Source of the DNA: CAZLMG01 sp964560765
Lineage (GTDB): Bacteria; Bdellovibrionota_B; Oligoflexia; Oligoflexales; CAZLMG01
Length of the DNA stretch: 64,000 nucleotides
Direction: 5' to 3'
Assembly (NCBI GenBank): GCA_964560765.1
Contig: CAZLMG010000017.1
Span: 35,616-99,615, forward strand
Within the stretch, counting starts at the first letter, position 1; each line of letters begins with the position of its first letter. The position numbers were made by a program, and so were the translations under genes. Below, one piece after another: positions 8,449 to 17,687 of this stretch. The notes under the pieces were generated by a model. It did not search any database, was not told the origin of the DNA, and worked only from the letters and a program-made list of their open reading frames with translations.

Positions 8449-8919
8449 TTAGTCGACAGTCGGTGCGGTGTTGATGGCTCGTTGCTCTTCTTCACAGCGG
8501 GATTGGCTGCCGATGTAATGCTTGGTCAGTTCGTTCAGTACCCCTTGTGGTGTAATGGAATAGCGCTTGAGATAGGCGCTGGTATCGCAGATAGCGATAA
8601 TGGTCGTGCTGTTGATGCGCGAGCGGTATTGACGTAATTCCGCAGCATAAGCATGGCAGCGGCTGTTCATGCCAATGTATTCGCGAATGGCAACTTCGCT
8701 GCCATTCGGCGCTAAAACGGAAACCATGAGATAGGCGCTATTGTCACACTGATAACTCACTGTCGCACTGCTACCCCCCATTCCGCCGTTGTATAGGCGA
8801 CGCTCAAGCTCACGCAGTAATTCGCTGTGGGTGGCGTTTTCGAGGCAGTGTTCGTTGGCCAAGGCGATAGAACTGGTTCCTAATGCCAGCAGGGCAGTTG
8901 CAATCAAAAGTCGCTTCAT
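8449..8919 (-). CDS. Small secreted protein with duplicated cysteine-containing motif
   Basis: A 156-residue protein with a clear signal peptide (MKRLLIATALLALG... to about residue 21). The mature part contains two related segments, each with Cys-Asp-x-Ser-Ala-Tyr-Leu early and Tyr-Ile-Gly-x-x-Ser-Arg-Cys at the end, separated by a Pro-containing turn, so it probably arose by internal duplication; the repeated cysteines may pair as disulfides in the periplasm. I do not recognise the family. The start at 8919 has GGGAG eight bases upstream; the upstream in-frame extension is implausible. Confidence 0.75.
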   Translation of the reverse strand: MKRLLIATALLALGTSSIALANEHCLENATHSELLRELERRLYNGGMGGSSATVSYQCDNSAYLMVSVLAPNGSEVAIREYIGMNSRCHAYAAELRQYRSRINSTTIIAICDTSAYLKRYSITPQGVLNELTKHYIGSQSRCEEEQRAINTAPTVD

Positions 8920-9036
8920 CGTGAATCTCCCATATTCGAGTTGTTCTAACGGCAAGTATGTCTTGTCCTTTAATGACGCGCAAGACCATCTGTTCCCAGG
9001 CGTTACCAATGTAGCCTGTTGTCAAAAAATTCGACA

Positions 9037-9056
9037 GATGCCTCGTAGCAGGCATC
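9037..9056. other. Hairpin between divergent secreted-protein and lipoprotein genes
   Basis: Perfect 7-bp arms GATGCCT/AGGCATC with a 6-nt loop, lying in the 254-bp region between the start of the small secreted protein (8919) and the lipoprotein gene (9174). On the minus strand it is followed after six bases by a run of T, so it could terminate minus-strand transcription, or be an operator. Nothing else stands out in this gap. Confidence 0.35.
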
Positions 9057-9173
9057 GCTTTGGCCTGGTTTGCGGGAGTTCCCCCGGCAATTTGACCGAC
9101 TAGCAACTGGCATGTGGGTTGCAACAGTCGACTGCTTTTGTATGTGGAGTGGACCGGCTAGCGGATAACGCGG

Positions 9174-10958
9174 ATGCAGAACGGCATGTGGACATTTGGT
9201 AAATGGAGATGGGCTGGGGTAGCCCTGTTGCTAGTGGCAATGGGGATTGCTACTAGCTGTGCCAAGCAACAGACTGACCGGCCGACGGTCGGTAGGCTGC
9301 AGCCGAGTGAATTTGCGCTGCTTCTGCAGGATCCGCTGGCCAACCCCGCCGCATTGGCGACATTAAGTGGCGCCTTACAAAACACCCCCGTCTCGGCTAT
9401 GGATGAGGCGCAACTCTGGGCTCTGAGTCAGTGCGATTGCACGCCGCGTCGATCGGGTGCTTACTTGCAGCAACTCACATTAGGGCGAGGAGTTTTGCCG
9501 CAAGTACTTGTGCCAAGCGTCCGCGAACAAATCGCCAACGATCCGAAGTTGAAAGCCCTGAGTAACCTGCCTGGTCCGTTGCAGGGGATCGGTGATGCCC
9601 TTTCTCAGTTCTTCACCAAGGATGAACGACTCGCCACGATGATCCGCGATGGGGTGGCGGAAAAGCTGAGCAAAGCCTTGGGTGGGCAAGATTTAGCAAA
9701 GCAGCATAGTTTCCGTTTCGATGCCTTCATCGGTCCGTTTGGCGCATTCGGGCAAGGTGCGGCCGTTGGTCATCCCGCAGCGTTTGATGCCAAAGACCAA
9801 GCGGTCAAGTGGGCGTTCATCTTTGGCGCTGGCAATATCTGGGAAGGCCGAGATCCGCTCGCCTTGAATAACCACTCCCTGCAGCTGCTGAGCGTCGCCA
9901 TGGCCCTTTCCGAGTGGCAATACCTACTTGGTATGGAGAGGGCTTCGAGTGATCAGCGGACCTATGGTGGACTGACCATCGACCCACGCGTGGGAAACGC
10001 TAGCCCGCTGGCGGGCTATGATCCGCGGGCTAATCCAACAGCCACGCCTCGCATCATTAGTGGGACCTATTCCATATCCTATCCAACCGATGGTCGCGCC
10101 TTGGATATGGCAATCAACGTCCGTGAACAATGGTCGCGGGCTCCGGCGGATGTGAGCCTCGACGAGCAAGCCAAGATGTGGACGGCGGCTGGTCGAGCGT
10201 TTCAGCGTTTACGCCCCGCTAACCGCCAGCGGATAGCGCAGGCTTTTACGGAACCGCAGGGCATGTTTCCCGCGGAAACCCATCAACTGCCATTGGTGTT
10301 TTTGTCGGGGATGGGTGAGATGCTCAATGGACCATTCCTGGACAAGGATGCTTTAGCAATCTATGTGGCCGCTCGTATACCGGGTGCTTCTATTGCGGCC
10401 CAAAATGGTGCAGATCTCGCAAGTGTCGTGCGACTGGCAAGGGCTTTGAATTTGTGGGTTAAGCAGACGCAGGACTTGAGCGATGCGCAATTGTCCCCTG
10501 AGGTCGCGCAAAAGCTGAGTGAGGCGCACGTTCAACTGAAGAGCGCCTTACAACTAGCGGTGCAAACCGTTTTAGCGCAGTTTGTTCGTTATCAAGTTCC
10601 GGGTCGATTGTTAGCGGGCTATTCGCTGGTCGTTTCTCCCCGCGATACCCGTATGCCAGATATGGCTGTCGCGGCCGAGACACTGGCGACCTTGATGGAG
10701 GCCGAGCAAGACAACCTCAGTAGTCCTTTGCTGCGCGACCGCATCGTGTCTTTATACCACTGGTTCGCAGCGCAGTATTTGGTGTCGGGGCAAAGCGGAG
10801 GCCCCACAAGTCCGGCAGCGGTTATCTGGCTGCACCAAGCTTCTAGTCGGTTTTTGCGCTATCAGGATAGCGCTCGACATACCCCATGGGCGACAAATCT
10901 TTCGCAAGCGACGACTCAATTGTTGGCGACCTACGACCAACAGGGAGTGACTCCATGA
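9174..10958 (+). CDS. Predicted outer-membrane lipoprotein of unknown function
   Basis: A 594-residue protein with a signal peptide and a lipobox-like IATSC near residues 25-29, so probably lipid-anchored. The mature region is soluble and rich in Ala/Leu/Gln helices, with no motif I recognise. Its stop overlaps the start of the next gene as ATGA, so the two products are probably made in a fixed ratio; the partner is a predicted beta-barrel, suggesting a lipoprotein/outer-membrane pair. An alternative Met four codons downstream (9186) is possible because neither start has a strong ribosome site. Confidence 0.75.
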   Translation: MQNGMWTFGKWRWAGVALLLVAMGIATSCAKQQTDRPTVGRLQPSEFALLLQDPLANPAALATLSGALQNTPVSAMDEAQLWALSQCDCTPRRSGAYLQQLTLGRGVLPQVLVPSVREQIANDPKLKALSNLPGPLQGIGDALSQFFTKDERLATMIRDGVAEKLSKALGGQDLAKQHSFRFDAFIGPFGAFGQGAAVGHPAAFDAKDQAVKWAFIFGAGNIWEGRDPLALNNHSLQLLSVAMALSEWQYLLGMERASSDQRTYGGLTIDPRVGNASPLAGYDPRANPTATPRIISGTYSISYPTDGRALDMAINVREQWSRAPADVSLDEQAKMWTAAGRAFQRLRPANRQRIAQAFTEPQGMFPAETHQLPLVFLSGMGEMLNGPFLDKDALAIYVAARIPGASIAAQNGADLASVVRLARALNLWVKQTQDLSDAQLSPEVAQKLSEAHVQLKSALQLAVQTVLAQFVRYQVPGRLLAGYSLVVSPRDTRMPDMAVAAETLATLMEAEQDNLSSPLLRDRIVSLYHWFAAQYLVSGQSGGPTSPAAVIWLHQASSRFLRYQDSARHTPWATNLSQATTQLLATYDQQGVTP

Positions 10959-12298
10959 TGGGTTTAATGGCTGGTGTAGCATTTCGACTCGCTCTTGGCG
11001 TCATGACGTTGATTTCGCTTGGTCACGGCCAGCTCGCAGAAGCTCAGGAAGAGATCCTGCCCAAGGGTATTGGCCTCTATCAATTTGGCTACCGCCCGTA
11101 CTTAGATATCACCCACAAGTACGATGCATCTGGCGCTAGCGTGCCACTTGGTGAGCCATTTAATAAGACATTCGATGGTCCCGGATTATTGCAGGGTGCA
11201 GGAGGTTCCGATCTGCAGAGGCTAGCGGATCACTTGCAGCGCTTTGATAGTTTTGCCAATACCAATGATGGGCTGCTTCAGTCTTTGAACTTAGGTCAAA
11301 TGAGTGGCGAGGTGAAAGCCAATATCGAGGCGCGAATCTTTGCCTTAGCCTACGGTGTGGGTGAGCATTTAACACTGTTTACGGGGATTCCGTGGGTAAC
11401 CGCCAGTGTCGAAGCCGATGTCATCTTTGTGCCCAGCCCGAATGCTCAGGGAGCACAGGCGATTAAGGCGCGACTTGGCGACGCTGCCTTTGATCAACTG
11501 AAGTCGGGACTCGATCGTGCGTCCCAGCTCTCCTCAGCCCTGATTAAGCAAAGCATCACCGACAAAGGTTACGCTCCCATCGAGCGCTGGGAGAATTCTG
11601 GGCTCGGCGACATTCGATTTGGCTCAATTTTGGGGCGTGATTACCTGCTAGCGAGGCGAGTACGCGGTTTGCAGTCATGGCGCTCGACCGTCATCATGCC
11701 GACTGGCTATCAAGATGATCCAGACATCTTAACCGATGTAGCCATTAGCCAGGGTTACTATTCATGGAGTAATGAGCTCTCGCAGCGCATCGTCTGGAGG
11801 AGTGGCTTTTGGCTTGGAGTTAATGGTGGCTACGGTCTGAATCTGCCCGCAACGGTTCAGCGTCGAGTGCCAGTTGGTGACGAAGGTATGGTGGACGCGG
11901 ATCGTCGGGCGGATGTTCAGTTGACTCCCGGGAGTGATATTACTGGAATGGGAAGTGTCGGTTTTGCTCCGGGTGCAATTCGATTTTCCTATGAGTTAGG
12001 TGTCGCCGCCCATATGGCTGATTCGTACAGCGGTAGTCTTGCTGGGAATTACGATAAGCTGGCGCAGGACTCGGATTCCCAATCGGTATTTCAAATCGCA
12101 GGCATGCAGATTCATACGGCTGATCTCTATCGCCGAAAGCGGTTCCCCGTGCCTTTCATTCTCGATGTGAAGTATCAGATGGCGCTTCGGGGGACCAACG
12201 CACCAAATGAGCGTTTCTTTGAGATATCGTTAACCAGTTTTTTCAAGACACCTGCAGCTGCCGCCCCACGTTCGGCAAAGAAATTACAAGCTCACTGA
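10955..12298 (+). CDS. Predicted outer-membrane beta-barrel protein
   Basis: A 447-residue exported protein with a signal peptide (cleavage likely after AEAQ near residue 31). The remainder shows alternating hydrophobic/polar stretches and glycine-aromatic segments (for example the SGFWLGVNGGYGLNL region and the Phe-rich C-terminus ending near SLTSFFKTP) consistent with a transmembrane beta-barrel. It resembles the broad class of outer-membrane transporters but I cannot name a family. Start chosen at 10955: AGGGAG upstream, overlapping the lipoprotein stop by four bases. It is probably co-transcribed with the lipoprotein. Confidence 0.7.
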   Translation: MMGLMAGVAFRLALGVMTLISLGHGQLAEAQEEILPKGIGLYQFGYRPYLDITHKYDASGASVPLGEPFNKTFDGPGLLQGAGGSDLQRLADHLQRFDSFANTNDGLLQSLNLGQMSGEVKANIEARIFALAYGVGEHLTLFTGIPWVTASVEADVIFVPSPNAQGAQAIKARLGDAAFDQLKSGLDRASQLSSALIKQSITDKGYAPIERWENSGLGDIRFGSILGRDYLLARRVRGLQSWRSTVIMPTGYQDDPDILTDVAISQGYYSWSNELSQRIVWRSGFWLGVNGGYGLNLPATVQRRVPVGDEGMVDADRRADVQLTPGSDITGMGSVGFAPGAIRFSYELGVAAHMADSYSGSLAGNYDKLAQDSDSQSVFQIAGMQIHTADLYRRKRFPVPFILDVKYQMALRGTNAPNERFFEISLTSFFKTPAAAAPRSAKKLQAH

Positions 12299-12525
12299 TC
12301 ATAAATTTGACATGTGTGATTCGGCTGCACACGCTGCGCGGCCCATCACCGGAGAAATAGCTTGAATTATCTGGGTGTCAGCGTTCTCGGCGATTGGACC
12401 CGAGATTGCACTAGCGCTTCGCGGATCCTTCTCACACGAGAGAGGTGATCGACTGAATTGTTGTAGATGTTGTTGCTGCGGTAGCGCACACCCCGTGCGC
12501 AGTTGAAGGCTGATGAGGTTGTGGT

Positions 12526-14043
12526 ATGTCCTGTAGGATCAATCTTTCTCCCTGTGTCCCTTGCCATTGTGGCCACGAGAAGAATCTAGAGCTCCAGAAA
12601 CAGCGCCGACGCTGGTGGGTTTTTGGCCTCGTGGGCTTGTCACTGAGTGTGATTGCGCTGGCGCCGATGGCGCGTGCGGTGGATGTGCAGCCGCCCCAAA
12701 TTCTCGATGGCCGAGGGACGGGTAAGGTCGCGGCCAGTAGCACCTTAAAGCCAGGCACCTATGCCGTGGGCGTACACGCGACCAGCGATATCTCGCCAGT
12801 GCCAAACCAAGTTTATGACAAGGATTTTGTCGCGGGTCGTACGGCCGTCGAACGAATCAATCGAACCACAGCTTCCTTTAGTTTAGGTGTGACTGAGTAT
12901 TTGGACCTGTCCTTGGCCGTGCGGGGAACCAGCGAAACGCTGAGTCCCGATTATCAAGACCAGATTCGGCACGATGACAGCAGCCAGGGCGAAAATTTGA
13001 AATTCTCTGGCGCTAGCATTTTGGCAAAAGCGCGCTTGATCAAGGATGGTAACTTCGCAGTGCTGTTAGCGCCGTTCGTTGAATCTGGCTCTGGTAGCGG
13101 CGCGGAGTCGTCTTTGGCGCGGTCTCTCGACCCGAAAGCCGGCTGGATGGGCATCCTCAGCTATGGAGAGTCTGGTATCGCAATGTTGACTATGAACGCC
13201 GGTTATCGCTATCGGCAGCGCGAGGACGTCGGGCAGCTGCGTCTGCGCAACGAGTTGTTTTATCAGGGGACGGTCGAGGGATTTTTTACGAGATCGATAA
13301 GCGCTTTTGCTGGTGGTCAGGGCCGCGTTGTGACCATGGCGAGAACCGGCGATGAGGATGTGGATGGCAAGTTGCGCTACTCACCTTTCGAATCAAGTGA
13401 GTGGTCAACAGGCGTGAACGTGAAAATGGATGTGACATCCATTTCGGTCTATGGCGGTTCGCGACTTCAAGAGCGCGCCCTTGGTCACGGCAAGTCCTTC
13501 GTGGGTGTGAGCCTGGCGTATCAGTTTGGCGACCGCAAGCGAAGTTACTCGCAGTCCGTTGAGTTGAGCGAGCGTTCAAAGAAAGCGAGTGATACATCGA
13601 CGGATACCGTGAAGGCCAAGGCGGTGAACAAAGGTGTTACCTACACCAATACGTATACGGATCCAGCCCTCGAGTCATTTGATCCAGACGCCGCGTTCAT
13701 GAGAACTGCGGAAGGCGATTGGGCTGGGGATGAAGCCGATGACTTTAAGGCCTTGGAGCAGCGTCGGTTGCAAGAGCGTAAAGACCCCAACTACGGCAAG
13801 CCTTCCTCGGACGCTATCGTTGAAGATGAATTGCGCCGATTGCGTGACGCGGAAGCCAAGCAAAAGCAGCTCGAAGCTGAACGTCAGAAGTTGGCGGATG
13901 AAGTGCAGCGCAAGTCGGGCAAGTCCCGATTCCAAGAAGAACGTCAGGCCAAGGGCAAATTTAGGGATGAGTTGCGCGACCAAGTCGATGGATTGCCGGC
14001 CATTACGGAAGAAGACGTAAGTTGGAACGGCCTTGAAGACTAA
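12526..14043 (+). CDS. Exported beta-barrel-like protein with charged coiled-coil C-terminus
   Basis: A 505-residue protein. A long N-terminal region (with a Cys-rich first 15 residues) precedes a hydrophobic signal segment ending at MARAVD (about residue 52). Residues 60-345 alternate in the manner of a beta-barrel or beta-sandwich, including GYRYRQREDVGQLRLRNELFY. The last 120 residues are highly charged and helical (DELRRLRDAEAKQKQLEAER and following), predicted coiled coil. This barrel-plus-coiled-coil layout is unusual. Start uncertain: a GAGG lies eight bases before 12526, but a start nearer the hydrophobic segment is possible. Function unknown. Confidence 0.65.
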   Translation: MSCRINLSPCVPCHCGHEKNLELQKQRRRWWVFGLVGLSLSVIALAPMARAVDVQPPQILDGRGTGKVAASSTLKPGTYAVGVHATSDISPVPNQVYDKDFVAGRTAVERINRTTASFSLGVTEYLDLSLAVRGTSETLSPDYQDQIRHDDSSQGENLKFSGASILAKARLIKDGNFAVLLAPFVESGSGSGAESSLARSLDPKAGWMGILSYGESGIAMLTMNAGYRYRQREDVGQLRLRNELFYQGTVEGFFTRSISAFAGGQGRVVTMARTGDEDVDGKLRYSPFESSEWSTGVNVKMDVTSISVYGGSRLQERALGHGKSFVGVSLAYQFGDRKRSYSQSVELSERSKKASDTSTDTVKAKAVNKGVTYTNTYTDPALESFDPDAAFMRTAEGDWAGDEADDFKALEQRRLQERKDPNYGKPSSDAIVEDELRRLRDAEAKQKQLEAERQKLADEVQRKSGKSRFQEERQAKGKFRDELRDQVDGLPAITEEDVSWNGLED

Positions 14044-14046
14044 TGG

Positions 14047-14880
14047 CTAGAGCTCCCAGAGGTCGAGGCGACGAAACATCGTCTCGATCGCTTTGACAGC
14101 TTGCTCCATGGCGGCTTCACTGAGTCGCAGTTGTTGGGCAAGCTCAGTTTCCGACTTCGCACCTTGGCTTGCGGCGGCGCGCAGCACCTGGTGCGCTGCG
14201 GTCGGCAGTCGACCGATTGCAAGGCGAAGATCTGCAGCCCGATCGGGGTCCTCCTGGGCGAACTCTAAGATTTCTAAAAAGCGATCGATGGGTCCGCTAG
14301 CGATCGCAACCGGCTCACATGCAGTCGTCTCCTCGGCAGAGTCTTGGTGCATGGATTCCATGCTGGCGAGGATCTTATTGGCAATCGCTTCCGCGCCACT
14401 GGCACTGAAGCGCCCTGATTCGTAGCGAGCTTCCTCCGTGCCTTCCTCTTGCACGTCCTGAGGTTCTGAGTCGCCAAAGGTCCCGACATTGGCATGCTGG
14501 CTGATTTCCTTTAAGGCATCCTCGCCAAATTGGAAGGATTGATCGTCCCACTGAATGATGCACTTACCGGCGCGGCGCAGGACGAATTGTAGGATGCTAA
14601 CCTGCAAGGGGCTGGTTGCCAGACGACCTGGGTTTTCTAGCTCCAATAGGCAGCGAGCGGTTAGCAGCCGACTCTTGATGGGATCCGTGATGCGTCCAGC
14701 CTTTTTCTCTAAGTCGGCAATATTGGGAAGTAATGTAGAAGCGGCGAGCATGGAAACTTGTGTCGAAGGACCGCGAGCGCTGTCAAAGTACTCATTGATG
14801 AGTTGGATGGCGTCTGCTTCGAGATCTAAACCGGCAATTTGATCAAGGGGAGCGAATACACGCCAAATGGTTACAGGCAT
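14047..14880 (-). CDS. Uncharacterised protein with sigma-region-4-like C-terminal helix-turn-helix
   Basis: A 277-residue soluble protein. Residues 1-110 are helical and unrecognised; 120-190 are acidic and low-complexity, probably a linker. The C-terminal ~50 residues (LPTAAHQVLRAAASQG, then ETELAQQLRLSEAAMEQAVKAIETMFRRL) resemble the tetrahelical DNA-binding domain shared by sigma region 4 and LuxR-type regulators, though no region 2 is present. A role in transcription is therefore only suggested. GGGGAG sits upstream of the ATG. It is convergent with the preceding gene with three bases between stops. Confidence 0.6.
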   Translation of the reverse strand: MPVTIWRVFAPLDQIAGLDLEADAIQLINEYFDSARGPSTQVSMLAASTLLPNIADLEKKAGRITDPIKSRLLTARCLLELENPGRLATSPLQVSILQFVLRRAGKCIIQWDDQSFQFGEDALKEISQHANVGTFGDSEPQDVQEEGTEEARYESGRFSASGAEAIANKILASMESMHQDSAEETTACEPVAIASGPIDRFLEILEFAQEDPDRAADLRLAIGRLPTAAHQVLRAAASQGAKSETELAQQLRLSEAAMEQAVKAIETMFRRLDLWEL

Positions 14881-14989
14881 CGGGTCAGCTCCCCATGATG
14901 AGTTAATTTTTCGTGGATATTCCTGCCCTTAAGCATAACCAGCGCGCCGCATCGGTAGCAAGAAGCTGGGCAGGATCCGCCGGCTTTCA

Positions 14990-15064
14990 TAAAAATAATA
15001 ATAAAAAACATTAAGCTATAAAATATGTATTGAAATCTTGTATAAACTATAATATTAATAATAG
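14990..15064 (+). promoter_or_regulatory. Very AT-rich promoter region
   Basis: A ~75-bp tract of almost pure A/T, in sharp contrast to surrounding GC-rich DNA, lies 65 bp before the zinc-ribbon gene. It contains TTGAAA (15030-15035), a 17-bp spacer and TATTAA (15053-15058), overlapped by a perfect TATAAT at 15048-15053. Such a tract is also a plausible target for nucleoid-associated proteins. Confidence 0.5.
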
Positions 15065-15128
15065 AACCAGCCGCTGGCTGGCATGCTGTGAGTCGAAGCT
15101 GAGTTATGAATGCTGATGAGGAGTTGAA

Positions 15129-15482
15129 ATGCAGCCGATGAAGTACCCCGATGCCTATTGCGTCAAATGCCAGTCACATACCCATACGGTGGGAAAGCAC
15201 ACCGTCGTAATGGATAACCAAGCTCGGTCCCGAGCCATGACCGGATCCTGCGCAAAATGCGGCAGTGATGTGTACATGATTTTGCCGAAAAAAGTCGTTT
15301 CCATGCACGAGTACAAGCTGAGCAAAAATCCGCAGAGCGGTATTCAGCCCATGTCCACGGGGATGTTGGTTCGGCAGCGTCCAGCTCCCACAACGTCGTG
15401 GTGGCAGTTGGCTCTGCTGGCTACGGTAACAAGCGGTGCCGCTTTTTGTTTAGGCATGCTGCTGCATGGCTTGCTGCGCTAA
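15129..15482 (+). CDS. Zinc-ribbon protein with C-terminal membrane anchor (DUF5679-like)
   Basis: A 117-residue protein. Residues 11-44 form a small zinc ribbon with Cys11-x2-Cys14 and Cys41-x2-Cys44, and the intervening sequence plus SCAKCGSDVYMI resembles DUF5679. A single hydrophobic helix at about 91-114 is followed by a two-residue tail, so it is probably a tail-anchored protein with the ribbon in the cytosol. GAGGAG precedes the ATG at good spacing, and the gene lies behind an AT-rich promoter tract. Function unknown; no partner gene is obvious. Confidence 0.75.
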   Translation: MQPMKYPDAYCVKCQSHTHTVGKHTVVMDNQARSRAMTGSCAKCGSDVYMILPKKVVSMHEYKLSKNPQSGIQPMSTGMLVRQRPAPTTSWWQLALLATVTSGAAFCLGMLLHGLLR

Positions 15483-15524
15483 GTGTCACCGGTTGTGCGG
15501 CGGACGGCCTAGACCCTCTGCAGG

Positions 15525-16745
15525 TTAGGCGGCAGCGCCATCGACTTGAAGGTGAGTGGCCCGTTGGAACCACTCGGCCGTGAAAATGTCACTTGCCAAG
15601 CCCAAAGCGTCTTGCGTCAGTCCGAGGGTCATGCCCACGGATAGACGCTGATATTGGACGAATGTGGCCATGGCATGCTGAAAGTGATGGATGCGTGCGA
15701 GCCAGCGGGTCGCCCCGAGCCACACTAGCAATTCATGCTCAATGGAAACTAAGTCGTCGGTGTTGTCCAGACAGTGGGCTAGCCGTGCTAGCCGCGCATC
15801 CAGCGGCGCGACATTCTCATAGCATCCCTCCAACGTTTGCGCGGCTTTCAACAATGCTGCGTCGCCCCGTGGGTCTAAATTCGGGTTGCGAATCATGGAG
15901 TTTACTTTTGGAAAAGTGTTAAGCCACTGGGTTGTTTGTAGGGCGGATGCAAACAACTTTGCCTCGAGAAGATAGCTGGCTCGATGATGGCTGCGGTGGC
16001 GTCGGCATATGCCCAGCACGGGTGACATGCTCTCGTTCTGGCGAATCGCCAGGCATTCACGCTCCCAGATAACCTCTCTCTCTAGATCTTCATTGTTTGT
16101 ATTTTGGGCGAACGTGCTGACCGTCGTGGCAAATGCGATAAACTCGTCGCTGCGATCCAGAAGTCGTAAGGATTTCAGAAGTACCGGTGCGGCGATGACG
16201 TAATCCCGATGCCCAGCCAGAAGGCGACACGCCTCATGTAGGTGTGGCAAGGCCGCAAGTCCCAAGCCCCGTCGCAAACGGCGAAGGGCCGATGCTAGGT
16301 GTCGCTGGCCGTTCGCCACAACTTCCGAGGCATGATCGAATCGTTCCGCATTACACTGCTCCCAGTGAGCTAAGAAATGATTGCTGTCAGAGCGCATGAT
16401 CTGACTTGTGATCAAGTGCACATCGGCGTAAAGGAACGCTAATGACTTAGATCGAGGCGAGACTCCGCTAACCTTCAAAATCGCCAGCGCCATTTCCTGC
16501 AAAGGAAAGATTTCCCGACGTCCCAGCCCACCCCAGCGTTGGTGATGCGCCAGTGCAGTCATAGAGTAGATGTAACGTCGCATCATCTCTTCAGTCGAGT
16601 TGGCATTGCTCAAGTCGTTAAGTCGCTGGCGAACAATATCCAGTCTGGCTTGTGGCCGATCCACAGGCGCACATTGCCGCAGATCCTCACGGATTTCCGT
16701 TTGAAGTGCGATGAATGTTGCTTTGTGCCAACGCCGTTCAGACAT
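15525..16745 (-). CDS. Alpha-helical repeat-like protein of unknown function
   Basis: A 406-residue soluble protein, almost entirely helical, with Ala/Leu/Arg/His-rich helix pairs (for example ASALRRLRRGLGLAALPHLHEACRLLAGH) that suggest a degenerate TPR-like solenoid. There is no signal peptide or catalytic motif. The start at 16745 is preferred over a frame-open position 24 codons upstream because GAGGG stands seven bases before it. It is convergent with the zinc-ribbon gene (43 bp apart). I do not recognise a family. Confidence 0.6.
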   Translation of the reverse strand: MSERRWHKATFIALQTEIREDLRQCAPVDRPQARLDIVRQRLNDLSNANSTEEMMRRYIYSMTALAHHQRWGGLGRREIFPLQEMALAILKVSGVSPRSKSLAFLYADVHLITSQIMRSDSNHFLAHWEQCNAERFDHASEVVANGQRHLASALRRLRRGLGLAALPHLHEACRLLAGHRDYVIAAPVLLKSLRLLDRSDEFIAFATTVSTFAQNTNNEDLEREVIWERECLAIRQNESMSPVLGICRRHRSHHRASYLLEAKLFASALQTTQWLNTFPKVNSMIRNPNLDPRGDAALLKAAQTLEGCYENVAPLDARLARLAHCLDNTDDLVSIEHELLVWLGATRWLARIHHFQHAMATFVQYQRLSVGMTLGLTQDALGLASDIFTAEWFQRATHLQVDGAAA

Positions 16746-17226
16746 GAAGTCCCTCAATGGTATACACGCTCTCGGATCGTGCTTCGGTTGTTGCTGTGTT
16801 GGTCTAAAGATATTCAAGGATCAGGCCAGGCTGTAGCGAAGACTGGGATCGCAGCTAACCGGCTTGCGTAATTGTGGAAGCTCGTCAAAATTTTTCAAAA
16901 TGCCAGGCAGCATCCGCATGTCTTCGCCGTTCAAGTTCTCAGCAAAACTTCCCGGAGCAGTGTTTTCACGCCTGGGATTTTGGCGGGATGCGACCAATTT
17001 TGGCCGCATGGCAGCTGTTCAGTCCTGAGAATTGCGTGTAACGGGGCAGAACAGCTAACAAAATGGATGATCCGAGGTCTCCGATTGGCAGCGTCCGAGG
17101 GTTCTGTGCTTGGACTCGGTCTGTGATTTTATGGAGAAAAGCCTTGGGCCTGCGCCGTCCTTGCTGCGTCTCCAGGTCCTGGCATTGAATCTGCAGCCAC
17201 AATGGAAAATTCTTAGGGTTTGAATC
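16746..17226. other. 481-bp non-coding region
   Basis: This stretch separates the divergent helical-repeat gene and the pseudopilin cluster. Open frames in it are short, lack ribosome sites and have no recognisable product. I found no convincing promoter hexamers, strong hairpin, tRNA or repeat. It probably holds the promoters and leaders of both flanking transcripts. Confidence 0.5.
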
Positions 17227-17670
17227 ATGAGAAGAAGAAATAGATCTGTCGCAAGGTTGTCTCTCCGCAAATACTCCGCGGGCTTCAGCATGCTGGAATT
17301 GGCGATCAGCGTTGGCATTTTGGGAAGCATCATCCTGGCGTTTTCCAGTAGCCTGTCATTTATGGCCTTGCAGCAGAAGTCTCTGGCGAATCTCGAGGCT
17401 CTTGAGGAAGCGCGATGGGACATTCGGACGCGGCTCGATTGTCAGCGGACCATGACATTTGCTTTGAGCCGCGAGGAGCCATCTAGCTACATATCGCTTT
17501 TGGATCATACTGGTCGAACCATTTGGTCGGTAGAAGGCCAGCGGTATGGACCTTATGTGGCTCGTGGTCGGTTGCGGTCGGGAAATGTCGAAACGGAATT
17601 TCGCTTGGCAAGCGCATTAGATGACGAAGTTTGGCGGCCGCTGTTCTCCACTAGGACCACACTTTGCTAG
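17227..17670 (+). CDS. Type IV pilin-like / pseudopilin protein
   Basis: A 147-residue protein with a class III (prepilin) signal: a basic leader of 19 residues, Gly19 then Phe20 (GFSMLEL), with Glu at position +5 of the mature protein, followed by a ~20-residue hydrophobic helix. These are the hallmarks of substrates of prepilin peptidase that assemble into type IV pili or type II secretion pseudopili. The remainder is a short globular head. It is the first of three tandem pilin-like genes whose ends overlap; it is the only one that keeps Glu5. The start follows AGGG nine bases upstream. Confidence 0.8.
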   Translation: MRRRNRSVARLSLRKYSAGFSMLELAISVGILGSIILAFSSSLSFMALQQKSLANLEALEEARWDIRTRLDCQRTMTFALSREEPSSYISLLDHTGRTIWSVEGQRYGPYVARGRLRSGNVETEFRLASALDDEVWRPLFSTRTTLC

Positions 17671-17687
17671 AGGAAGGAAGCGTGTGC

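Noticed and set aside
16821..17009. Short minus-strand frame in the gap before the helical-repeat gene
   Set aside because: Only about 60 codons, no ribosome site and no recognisable product.
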